This document shows positions 16,127 through 23,994 of a stretch of DNA of 48,500 nt, piece after piece (the stretch's first letter is position 1; the number at the start of each line of letters is the position of its first letter). The position numbers and the translations under genes were made by a program. This DNA is from Candidatus Bipolaricaulota bacterium. Lineage in GTDB: Bacteria > Bipolaricaulota > Bipolaricaulia > UBA7950 > UBA9294. The DNA lies in the NCBI GenBank assembly GCA_027007005.1, contig JALTFO010000213.1, forward strand, positions 1 to 48,500. Direction: 5' to 3'. The notes below the pieces were generated by a model. That model was not told where the DNA came from. It saw nothing but the letters and a program-made list of their open reading frames with translations, and made no database searches.

Positions 16127-17358
16127 ACCTTTTCTTTGTGGCCCGTAACGTCTTTCGCCGCCTGAGGCACGACTGGCTCACTGTAATCATGCTCGGGACG
16201 ATACCGCTGTTGTTCATCCTGCTATTTGGCTATGCCTTTTCGGGAACTCCAACCGACATTGCTGTCGTCATCGTCAACCACGACTCAGGCAAGGTTACAG
16301 TGAATACAAAAGAGTTCGGCACGATTACGGTCGAGAAAAAGCTCTCTGACGATCTAATTAGTGGGTTTGGGGACCATGCTTTCCGTGCACGCATGGTCGA
16401 CGATGAGAAGCAAGCACAAGATCTTGTAAAACGTGGAAGAGCACGAGGTGTTATCGAGATTGCTCCAGGCTTCTCGCAGATGCTAGTCGATCGAGTCTTG
16501 TCAATTACCGGTGAGATGGCCTACTCATACGAGGGACAGACGATCCATCTGCTACCGCGTGCGGTGGAAAAAGGGAGCACTCCTTCCGTCCTTCTGAGCG
16601 TGGATAGGTCAAATGTTCCCGCTGCTGACGCAATTGAGGCGACGGTGCGCACTAGCCTCAATAAGCTCTTCCTATCGTACTTGGCGGGAAAGGACGCAAG
16701 CGCGGACTGGAGTGAAATGATGCACATTGACAATCTCTATGCTGCCGGGGCGAATTACATCGATTACTCCTCGCCGGGTGTTATAGGTTTTGCCGTCACC
16801 GTGATCACCTCCATGCTCACCCTGATCTCGCTAGTTCGCGAAGAGCGAAGCGGCGTCCTCGAACGGCTATTGACGTTCTCCATCCATCCCTGGGAACTCA
16901 GCATGGGATACACGCTTGCGTTTACTCTCATTTCCCTGGTGCAGGCAAGTGAGGTGATTCTCATCGCCTATTTTTTGTTCCACACAATGTTTGCTGGGAG
17001 CCTCAGTCTGATGTTGCTTGTAATCATCATATATACGGTCGGTCTGCAGGGATTGGGAACCCTCCTCTCAGGGCTAGCGAGGAATGAGTTTCAGGCTGTG
17101 GAGTATGCACTTCTGATCATCCTTCCGGGGCTGATCCTCAGCGAGGCATTCTGGCCGGTCGAGGCCCTCTCACCGGGCCTGCGACCGCTGGTCCTCCTGT
17201 TTCCATTGACTTATCTCAATCGTGCATTGCGGGCAATAATGCTGCGCGGGGCAGGTTTCTGCGGAATATGGGTAGAACTAATGGTTCTGACGATCTACGC
17301 AGGGGTGATGCTCGCGCTGAGCATCCTTCTCATGAAGCGGCGTGCACACGCACGGTGA
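16123..17358 (+). CDS. ABC-2 type exporter permease
   Basis: 411 residues. One N-terminal membrane helix (about 20-40, VIMLGTIPLLFILLFGYAF), then a large extracytoplasmic domain (about 45-220) and five or six helices at the C-terminus, the arrangement of ABC2_membrane_3 proteins such as YhhJ and YbhS. LVREERSGVLERLLTFSIHPWELSMGYTLAF is the conserved cytoplasmic elbow before the second half, and PGLILSEAFWPVEALSP is the conserved block near the last helices. It pairs with the preceding ATPase as half-transporter of a dimer. It is the last gene of the long plus-strand series; 118 bases follow before the stop of the opposing gene. Confidence 0.85.
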   Translation: MNLFFVARNVFRRLRHDWLTVIMLGTIPLLFILLFGYAFSGTPTDIAVVIVNHDSGKVTVNTKEFGTITVEKKLSDDLISGFGDHAFRARMVDDEKQAQDLVKRGRARGVIEIAPGFSQMLVDRVLSITGEMAYSYEGQTIHLLPRAVEKGSTPSVLLSVDRSNVPAADAIEATVRTSLNKLFLSYLAGKDASADWSEMMHIDNLYAAGANYIDYSSPGVIGFAVTVITSMLTLISLVREERSGVLERLLTFSIHPWELSMGYTLAFTLISLVQASEVILIAYFLFHTMFAGSLSLMLLVIIIYTVGLQGLGTLLSGLARNEFQAVEYALLIILPGLILSEAFWPVEALSPGLRPLVLLFPLTYLNRALRAIMLRGAGFCGIWVELMVLTIYAGVMLALSILLMKRRAHAR

Positions 17359-17476
17359 TCATTTCTGCACTTCACGATGATCCTTTACTTACCTACACTA
17401 AAACGACAAAGAAGCACGTCATTGACCTCAAATGCCGCCGCTGTCCACAGATCTATCTCCTAGGGCGATGGTCCCT

Positions 17477-19210
17477 TTACGTGGGGCGTGCAAAGTGAGC
17501 GATGTCACCCTTGGTGATGAACCCGACGATTTTGCTCGGATCGTTGCGTGACACCACCGGGAGGTGGCCAATTCCGAGCTCTCCCATCCGCTCCCATGCA
17601 TCATCGAGCGTCTCGTCTGGGTAGGTAACGGCAAGCTGATGATGGGCAACGGTGATTGCCGGGAGTTTGGGATCATCCTTCATCGCTTGTATCACATCCT
17701 TCCCAGTGATGATGCCCAGGAGACGCCCGTCCTTATCGACAACGGGGAAGCCCTGATGTCCAGTCTGGAGGATCTCTTCCTGCACCTTCTCTACAGGGAG
17801 GCTCTGAGGAACGCTCTGTACCTTCCTGGTCATCGCGTCCGAGACAAATCGCGTTCTGAGAACGTTGAATCCTAAATCCTGATCGACCCTCACACCGCGC
17901 AGGGAGAGCTTCTTGGTGTAGATCGTGTCCGGGTAGAGGAGCCATGCTGCCACGTCTGCGACCACACAAGCAAACATAAGAGGCAAGATTATGTTGTAGT
18001 TACGCGTCATCTCGAACAGCATCACAATCGAAGTAAGGCTGGCGCGGGAGGTAGCGGAGAAGACTGCCGCCATTCCTACAAGAGCGTAGGCGGGGTATGG
18101 GGCCGACATGGCTGGAAATAGCATGTTCACGATTACCCCAAACGCACCTCCAAACGCCGCTCCGATGAACAGAGACGGTGCGAAGACGCCGCCCGATCCA
18201 CCGCTCCCCAAGGTGAGTGATAGGGCAACGATCTTCGCTACCATCAACAGGACAAAGAAACCAAGTAGGCTTAAGCCTCCGTTTCCCAACTGCAAGTTTA
18301 CGACTTCCCCCACCGTGCTGTACCCAGTTCCTAAGATGTTCGGCAGCCACAGGGCGATTGCGCCGAGGAGAAGACCACCGAGTGCTGGTTTTAGGATCGG
18401 GTGTATCTTCATCCGATCGAATACACTCTCAGTCCCGTACAGGCTCACGATCTCGATGTAGCCAACCAGAGCGGCGAACAATCCTAAGAACAGGTACAGA
18501 ACAAGCTCGTATGGGCTGCGGAACTGATACGGGGGAACCCTGATCATCGGTTCCGCCCCGAGGAAGATACGGGAGATAATGGTGGCGAAGGTGGAGGCAA
18601 TGACAAGCGGCACGAACGACCGCGTCTTAAGTTCCAGGAGAATAAGTTCGATAGAGAACAGAACGCCAGCTAGCGGTGCGTTGAATGTAGCCGCGATCCC
18701 AGCTGCCGCTCCGCACCCAACGAGGACGCGAATGTCGGAGCTCGAGAGCTTGAGCCACTGACCAATCGTGCTCCCGGCTGCGCTGCCGATCTGAACGATT
18801 GGGCCCTCGCGCCCGGCCGAGCCTCCTGTCCCTATACACACGCCGGAGGCCACGACCTTGGCAAGCGCTACCCGTGGACGGATGCGCCCACCGTGTCTTG
18901 CCATTGCCTCCATCACCTCCGGTACTCCGTGCCCCTTCGTCTCCGGAGCGAAGTAATATGTAATCAGACCGACAATCAACCCACCAGCGGCCGGGATGAT
19001 AAGCACTGTCCAGCCAGCGTGGTTGATGAGAGGGGTGATAAAGTGGATCGATGACTTGTGGAAGAAAGACAGGTCATTGATGAAGAAGAGGAGGTAGCGG
19101 AAGAGGAGAGCTCCAAACCCACCGATTGTACCGATTAGGATGGCAAGCAGGTTAAGTTCCAGGTTCTGGGCTGCAAGCCGCCTAATGTGTTTACCTATTC
19201 CGCGCATCAT
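17477..19210 (-). CDS. CLC-family chloride transporter with CBS domains
   Basis: About 577 residues if started at ATG 19210 (MMRGIGKHIRRL); upstream codons to 19357 are open, no start has a clear ribosome site, so the N-terminus is uncertain. The CLC fold fills roughly residues 1-440: KGHGVPEV (selectivity motif 1, with His where Ser is common), GGSAGREGPIVQ (GREGP, with the gating Glu), GVFAPSLFIGA, and a tyrosine in DTIYTKKL matching the central Tyr. Two CBS domains follow (about 450-577). The internal proton glutamate of exchangers (second Glu in FIIEE of the E. coli protein) is Leu here (FSIEL), suggesting a channel rather than a Cl-/H+ exchanger. Divergent from the V/A-ATPase operon. Confidence 0.8.
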   Translation of the reverse strand: MMRGIGKHIRRLAAQNLELNLLAILIGTIGGFGALLFRYLLFFINDLSFFHKSSIHFITPLINHAGWTVLIIPAAGGLIVGLITYYFAPETKGHGVPEVMEAMARHGGRIRPRVALAKVVASGVCIGTGGSAGREGPIVQIGSAAGSTIGQWLKLSSSDIRVLVGCGAAAGIAATFNAPLAGVLFSIELILLELKTRSFVPLVIASTFATIISRIFLGAEPMIRVPPYQFRSPYELVLYLFLGLFAALVGYIEIVSLYGTESVFDRMKIHPILKPALGGLLLGAIALWLPNILGTGYSTVGEVVNLQLGNGGLSLLGFFVLLMVAKIVALSLTLGSGGSGGVFAPSLFIGAAFGGAFGVIVNMLFPAMSAPYPAYALVGMAAVFSATSRASLTSIVMLFEMTRNYNIILPLMFACVVADVAAWLLYPDTIYTKKLSLRGVRVDQDLGFNVLRTRFVSDAMTRKVQSVPQSLPVEKVQEEILQTGHQGFPVVDKDGRLLGIITGKDVIQAMKDDPKLPAITVAHHQLAVTYPDETLDDAWERMGELGIGHLPVVSRNDPSKIVGFITKGDIAHFARPT

Positions 19211-19276
19211 GGGTTGTGATTCTAGCGACAAAAAGAACGATTGCCAAATAGTTTTCCTCGGCAGTTTCTTGTAAAC

Positions 19277-19354
19277 TTGTATCGGGAAGGCAATCGAGTA
19301 TACTACTTTGTTTAATCCCGCCTTCCTCTGGTGATCAGTGGAATAAAAGGCGGG
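19277..19354 (+). promoter_or_regulatory. V/A-ATPase operon promoter and leader hairpin
   Basis: TTGTAT (19277-19282) and TATACT (19299-19304), 16 bp apart, form a promoter candidate. Directly after the expected start, CCCGCCTT (19317-19324) and AAGGCGGG (19347-19354) can form a perfect 8-bp stem with a 22-nt loop, followed by CATGGCTTTTTA. It looks like an intrinsic terminator in the leader of the operon, 23 bases before the first ATG, so transcription attenuation or transcript protection is possible. Confidence 0.6.
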
Positions 19355-19377
19355 CATGGCTTTTTAGGACGGTTATT

Positions 19378-19713
19378 ATGACAATTGAGGAACACTTAAA
19401 GAGTATTCTTGCTACAGAAGTAGAGGCGGACAAGATCGAAGAGACCGCACGCGCGGAGGCAGACAAGATTGTCGCCGATGCAAACAACAAGGCAAGGGAA
19501 CTTCTAGATCGTGCCGAGCGGCGGGCGCAAGAGCGGTTGAAGGAGCTGCGCGCTCGTGCTAAGGCCGAAGGGCAAGCAGAGACGGAGAAGCTTGAGCAAG
19601 AGCAGGAAAAGCTGTTGCAAAGCCTGCGTGACCGCTACAGGGACCTGCATGAGAAGATCGTCAACGAAGCCGATCTCGACCTTGCCTCCATCCTCACTTT
19701 GGCGAGAGAGTAG
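19378..19713 (+). CDS. V/A-type ATPase subunit H/G (peripheral stalk)
   Basis: 111 residues, almost all charged and helical: ILATEVEADKIEETARAEADKIVADANNKARELLDRAERRAQERLKELRARAKAEGQ is a long right-handed-type coiled coil, typical of the stalk subunit called H, G or F in V/A-ATPases. It pairs with subunit E to hold the catalytic head to subunit I. There is only a weak ribosome site (AGGA ten bases upstream). First gene of the operon; the next starts two bases after its stop. Assignment rests on composition and operon position, since this subunit is poorly conserved. Confidence 0.75.
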   Translation: MTIEEHLKSILATEVEADKIEETARAEADKIVADANNKARELLDRAERRAQERLKELRARAKAEGQAETEKLEQEQEKLLQSLRDRYRDLHEKIVNEADLDLASILTLARE

Positions 19714-19714
19714 T

Positions 19715-20695
19715 ATGTCTGCTTATCTTCTAGCTAAGATCCGCGGAAAACTATCACGCATGGTGGATGATGCTGATCTGGACCGACTTATCGGTGGTGA
19801 TCTGGACGCGGTATCACAGCGTTTGCGCACGTCAAGTTATGCAGAAGCACTCGGTGAAACATGGGACAGAGCGTCTGATCGTCTACGTCAGGCTTTCTTG
19901 GACGACGTCGCCAATCTGATACATTCCCTGTATGGGCGCGATCGCATGCTCCTTGTTGACGTACTTGCCCGGTATCGGGTGGAGAACCTGAAGATGATCA
20001 TCCGGGCTCAACTTCATCGCCTCCCATCAGATGAAGTAAAGCAACATCTGTTCTCACTCACATGGGAGGATGTTGATTACCTGCATTTGCTGGAATTGCC
20101 TGGTCTGGAAGGGGTAATCCGTGCCATGCCTTGGGTGGAGTATCGCTCCCAGATCGAGGCAGTGCACCAACAGGTGGGGGACAAGCGGGAGGTATTCCCG
20201 TACGAAACCGAGCTCGATGCGATCTACTTGAAGCGGCTGGTTCACCAGTACGAAAGTGGCCCCACAAGCGCACGTGGAATGCTGAAAAACAACGTCTTGA
20301 AAGAACTTTTTTCGTGGGCATTTCGTCTGAAGAGTTACGACCGTTCATTCCCTGAGATAGTGAATATTCTTCCAGACTTCCGGCCACTTATTCCACAGGA
20401 AGAGATGCGCCACATAGTAGAGGACAATGAAGGGTGGCGTGGTATAGGTCGCTTCTTGGGACCGGTATTGGAAGGCGAGTTGGGACAGATGGATAAGCTA
20501 GATTTGTCGGCCATCCAGGAGTTATTTGAGCGCAAGCTCATGGAAGTGATACGGGAGTCGTTCGTGATGTCTCAGTTTGGGGCGGGTATCGCTGTAGGGT
20601 ACGTATACCTTAAGGAACGTGAATTGTCGCGACTCATCGAGATCGTTGAGCGAGTGCGGGGAAACATAGAGGGAGGATCGAGTGTTCATCACTGA
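19715..20695 (+). CDS. V/A-type ATPase subunit C
   Basis: 326 residues from ATG 19715, right after the preceding TAG. The sequence MSAYLLAKIRGKLSRMVDDADLDRL and the repeated three-helix patterns (for example DVLARYRVENLKMIIRAQLHRL) match the vATP-synt_AC39 family, the funnel-shaped subunit joining the central stalk to the rotor ring. A longer frame upstream (from 19556) overlaps the first gene and is not needed. It overlaps the next gene by 14 bases. No unusual residues seen. Confidence 0.9.
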   Translation: MSAYLLAKIRGKLSRMVDDADLDRLIGGDLDAVSQRLRTSSYAEALGETWDRASDRLRQAFLDDVANLIHSLYGRDRMLLVDVLARYRVENLKMIIRAQLHRLPSDEVKQHLFSLTWEDVDYLHLLELPGLEGVIRAMPWVEYRSQIEAVHQQVGDKREVFPYETELDAIYLKRLVHQYESGPTSARGMLKNNVLKELFSWAFRLKSYDRSFPEIVNILPDFRPLIPQEEMRHIVEDNEGWRGIGRFLGPVLEGELGQMDKLDLSAIQELFERKLMEVIRESFVMSQFGAGIAVGYVYLKERELSRLIEIVERVRGNIEGGSSVHH

Positions 20696-22649
20696 TAAGA
20701 TGCACAAAGTCAGTCTATTCCTTCCTCGTGAAGATATAACGCGGTTCTGGAACGCGGTTGGACGCTTTGGCAAACTGGAACCGACCGAGCTGCGGCGTGT
20801 CTCTCGTCTACAAAAGTATCTCTCGTTCATTGACCTCGGTGACATTAGCGCGAAGTTCCGAGAGGCAGCGAGCTTCCTCAACATCGATCTTACAGCTCCC
20901 ATGGATGATCCTGCAATCACCCCGCTTTCTCCAGATGAGCTCGAGAATAAGGCGGACGAGATTTACCAAGAGCTGACTGATGCCCGTGCTCGTCTCCAGA
21001 AATTGCGTGAGGCAAGACGCTCGTTGGATAGGGAACTGGATAAACTGGTTGTTCAGGAGGCGCATCTAAGGATGCTAGAGCCCCTTGATGTCGATATCGG
21101 CGCTCTACTTCATCTGCAGCGGTTCTGTGTGCTTGCTGGCACGCTTCCCGAGGACAATCTTGATCAATTGGAGCGTAGTCTAGGCCGCTTTCCACATGCT
21201 TTGCTCCCATACCGAAACGAGAAACGCCGCTTGCAACTTCTCATCATCTGCCTAAACCAAAACCGAGATAAGATTATTAAGATCTTGGACTCTGCCTTGT
21301 TTAGGGCACTTGAGCTTCCCGAGGAATTGAAAGGGGAACCAAAAAAAGTGTTGCAGATCCTAGCGGCACACAAGGAAGAGTTGCTAGGACAAAAGCAAAG
21401 CCTGGAAGATGAGTTCTCTGCCTTCGAGTCTTGGCGTGCGGCACAGCGTACGCAGTGGGGTGACTTCATTAAGATCAACTCCGCCGTGCTTGCAACGCGT
21501 GAACGAACTGGGCAGACGCATTCCGTGGCTGTAGCTACCGGATGGGTTCCCAAGAAGGAAGTACCACGCCTGCAAACACTGGTGCGCAGTGAACCGAAGT
21601 GGGTACTGGAGAGCGAGGAGATTCCCTACGAGAAGGCGAAAGACGAGGACGGGATGACCGTGCCTAGCAGACTGCGCAATCCTGCTGTCTTTCGACCCTT
21701 TGAGGGGTTGGTGCGGTTGTACGGCGTCCCGCGGTACGGCGGGTTCGATCCGACGGTGCTGTTCACTTTGTCGTTCATTCTAATGTTTGGCATGATGTTC
21801 GGAGATCTCGGACACGGGTTCATCCTGTTCCTCTCCGGGCTGGGACTTCTGTTTTGGCCACGGCTGCGGGACGGGTTTCGACGGACCGGGTCGGTCCTCA
21901 TAGCGGTTGGGGCGTCATCGATGGTCTTCGGCACCCTGTATGGGAGCTTCTTTGGTTACGAGAAGATCATCCCCGCGGTCTGGTTCCGGCCGTTCGACGA
22001 TATCAACCGGATACTGATCTACGCGATCGCGGTTGGGGCGGCGATGATCGTCGTGGGGATACTGATCAACATCGCGAGTCTGGTCATCCAGCGGCGGTAC
22101 TTCGAGTCGATCTTCACCCGGTTCGGGTTTATCGGGCTGTTGTTCTACCTCGGGCTCCTGCTCGCCATGCGGTCGTTCATGGGCGGAGGGTTGAACCTCG
22201 GGGTGGCTCTCCTTATGTTCATCCCGCTGATCATCATGGCGTTTGAAAGGCCACTCTCCAAACTGTGGTACAAAGGGAAACTTGAGGAGGGCGAGAAGGA
22301 GAGTCCGCTTATCCGCCTCATCGTTGTCGGGGTGGATATATTCGAGACGGTGATCGTCTACTTCAGCAACTCGCTCTCGTTCATCCGTTTAGCGGCGTTC
22401 GCCCTCAACCACGTCGCTCTGTCACTGGCGATATTCCAATTGGGGAGGATACTGGAACAGATGATTGGTGGCGGAGGGGTGTTTTACATCCTGTCCATCA
22501 TCGGCGGAAATGTGCTGATCCTCGTGCTCGAGGGGGGGATCGTCGGGATTCAGACGCTGCGTCTGGAGTTCTACGAGTTCTTCTCCAAGTTCTTTGAGGC
22601 GGAAGGAACGACGTTCAGGCCGTTCAGATTAGAATACAGAAGGAGGTAA
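20682..22649 (+). CDS. V/A-type ATPase subunit I
   Basis: 655 residues from GTG 20682, with GGGAGGATCGA just upstream. Residues 1-330 form the cytoplasmic arm with long coiled coils (for example EAHLRMLEPL and KVLQILAAHKEELLGQKQSLEDE); residues 335-655 hold seven or eight membrane helices. PRYGGFDPTVLFTLSFILMFGMMFGDLGHGFILF and SNSLSFIRLAAFALNHVALSLAIF are the family signatures; the Arg in FIRLAAFALNH is the key channel arginine that faces the rotor glutamate. It carries the ion path and the stator. Composition is uniform with neighbours. It is followed three bases later by the proteolipid gene. Confidence 0.95.
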   Translation: MFITDKMHKVSLFLPREDITRFWNAVGRFGKLEPTELRRVSRLQKYLSFIDLGDISAKFREAASFLNIDLTAPMDDPAITPLSPDELENKADEIYQELTDARARLQKLREARRSLDRELDKLVVQEAHLRMLEPLDVDIGALLHLQRFCVLAGTLPEDNLDQLERSLGRFPHALLPYRNEKRRLQLLIICLNQNRDKIIKILDSALFRALELPEELKGEPKKVLQILAAHKEELLGQKQSLEDEFSAFESWRAAQRTQWGDFIKINSAVLATRERTGQTHSVAVATGWVPKKEVPRLQTLVRSEPKWVLESEEIPYEKAKDEDGMTVPSRLRNPAVFRPFEGLVRLYGVPRYGGFDPTVLFTLSFILMFGMMFGDLGHGFILFLSGLGLLFWPRLRDGFRRTGSVLIAVGASSMVFGTLYGSFFGYEKIIPAVWFRPFDDINRILIYAIAVGAAMIVVGILINIASLVIQRRYFESIFTRFGFIGLLFYLGLLLAMRSFMGGGLNLGVALLMFIPLIIMAFERPLSKLWYKGKLEEGEKESPLIRLIVVGVDIFETVIVYFSNSLSFIRLAAFALNHVALSLAIFQLGRILEQMIGGGGVFYILSIIGGNVLILVLEGGIVGIQTLRLEFYEFFSKFFEAEGTTFRPFRLEYRRR

Positions 22650-22652
22650 GGA

Positions 22653-23033
22653 ATGCGCAAAATAGTTTACGGCTTGTTGGGTTTCAATCTCGTGTTGTTT
22701 GTGGCAGGAATTGCGTTGTTCGGGTTCGCTTTGGTGAGTTACCAGCCGTGGGCATCGGCACAGACCACTACTACTGCTCCTGCCGGCAACGCACCAAGCA
22801 CAACAACTACTAGCAGTGGAGTCGGTTTAGCGTTACTAGGAGCAGCGCTATCCACCGCGGGGAGCTCGCTCGGGGCCGGGATCGCCCTGTCCGGAGTGGG
22901 GGCAGCGGCGATGGGCGCGGTGACGGAAAAACCGGAGATGTTCGGGCGAAGCCTCGTCTACGTCGGATTGGCCGAGGGGATCGCGATCTACGGGATCGTC
23001 ATCTCAATCATGATCATAGGAAAACTAGGATAG
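22653..23033 (+). CDS. V/A-type ATPase subunit K (proteolipid) with N-terminal extra segment
   Basis: 126 residues. A single helical hairpin (about 55-126) is the rotor unit: GVGLALLGAALSTAGSSLGAG as helix 1 and SLVYVGLAEGIAIYGIVISIMIIG as helix 2, with the ion-carrying Glu in GLAEG. Before it lies a hydrophobic segment (about 4-30) and a Thr/Ser/Ala-rich linker (QTTTTAPAGNAPSTTTTSSG). The segment ends WASAQ, a possible signal-peptidase site; a cleaved signal sequence is known for the Thermus proteolipid. If not cleaved, it adds a third helix. No obvious Gln or Glu stands in helix 1 at the usual sodium-ligand site, slightly favouring protons. Ribosome site AGGAGGTAAGG. Confidence 0.85.
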   Translation: MRKIVYGLLGFNLVLFVAGIALFGFALVSYQPWASAQTTTTAPAGNAPSTTTTSSGVGLALLGAALSTAGSSLGAGIALSGVGAAAMGAVTEKPEMFGRSLVYVGLAEGIAIYGIVISIMIIGKLG

Positions 23034-23035
23034 AG

Positions 23036-23350
23036 ATGACAACGCGGGACAGGATCTACGCCATCGGAAGCCGTGAAATGGTGCTCGGCTTTTCCTTACT
23101 TGGCATCGCCGGCAACACTCCGAATGGGGCGACAGAGACTGAGGCAGTGCTGCAGGAACAATTTGCCGACCCAGAGATGGCCCTGATCCTGATCGAGGAT
23201 CAGGTGGCAGCTCAGATCACGGAGACAGTGGATAATCTCCAGTTGAGCAAGCACTTTCCGCTTGTGGTGAAGATCCCAGGACCGCGTGGTCAGATAGAGG
23301 AAAGGAGCATCAAGGAATACATTGCGGGGGCGATCGGAATAAAACTATGA
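23036..23350 (+). CDS. V/A-type ATPase subunit F
   Basis: 104 residues, correct length. MTTRDRIYAIGSREMVLGFSLLGIAG with the D-x-x-GFRLAGI-like start, and DPEMALILIEDQVAAQI are typical of subunit F, the small central-stalk subunit that moves with subunit D and regulates ATP hydrolysis. The ATG is two bases after the K stop, and the stop overlaps the start of subunit E by four bases. Confidence 0.9.
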   Translation: MTTRDRIYAIGSREMVLGFSLLGIAGNTPNGATETEAVLQEQFADPEMALILIEDQVAAQITETVDNLQLSKHFPLVVKIPGPRGQIEERSIKEYIAGAIGIKL

Positions 23351-23994
23351 CAGACGTCAAGACTGCAGGAGAGATGGCCTCCCTGACCGAGCATGTGTTG
23401 CACGAGGCGCGCAAGAGTGCCGAGCGGATAATAGCACGTGCCCAGAAAGAGGCGGATAAGGTCACCTCACAAGCGCAAGAGCAAGCAAAGGCTCGCGAGG
23501 AGGATCTGGTCCATGCGGGGATGGACCAGGTGGCCCGAATACGCCGACAGATCATCTCGCAAGAGCAGCTCCATCTGAAAGAGCAGCTTCTGCGCGAGAA
23601 GTCGGAGATCCTGGGGCGGGTCATCGATAAGATCCGCGATCGCCTAGCAGCGATGTGTGCCAAGGATGGGAAGGAGTATCTTGACGTTCTCATAGGCATG
23701 GTGCAGGCCGCGCTTGCCGAAGAGGAAACTGCAAAAACAGTGATCCTCCACCTATCAGCGCAGGACATCTCCCGCTACAAGAAAGACCTTCCCAAAGCCC
23801 TTAAGGAGCAGCTGGGAATTAGTGAGGTAAAGCTTGTGCCCGAGGCGATCCGCGGTGGGGTGATTGTCGAGATCCCGGATAACCACGTGGAGATCGATAG
23901 CTCCATCTCCCAACTCCTGCGAGAGTTTACCCCTAAGGTGGAGGCCTTGGTCGAGCGGGAAATCTTTGCCCCGATCGAGGGAGGAAAAAGATGA
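23347..23994 (+). CDS. V/A-type ATPase subunit E (peripheral stalk)
   Basis: 215 residues. Residues 1-100 are a long charged coiled coil (EHVLHEARKSAERIIARAQKEADKV), and residues 110-215 the globular domain with GGVIVEIPDNHVEIDSSISQLLREF, the family's C-terminal block (GG----D-N-T---R). It pairs with the H/G subunit and fastens to subunit B. ATGA overlap with subunit F, and its stop overlaps the start of subunit A in the same way. Confidence 0.9.
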   Translation: MTDVKTAGEMASLTEHVLHEARKSAERIIARAQKEADKVTSQAQEQAKAREEDLVHAGMDQVARIRRQIISQEQLHLKEQLLREKSEILGRVIDKIRDRLAAMCAKDGKEYLDVLIGMVQAALAEEETAKTVILHLSAQDISRYKKDLPKALKEQLGISEVKLVPEAIRGGVIVEIPDNHVEIDSSISQLLREFTPKVEALVEREIFAPIEGGKR

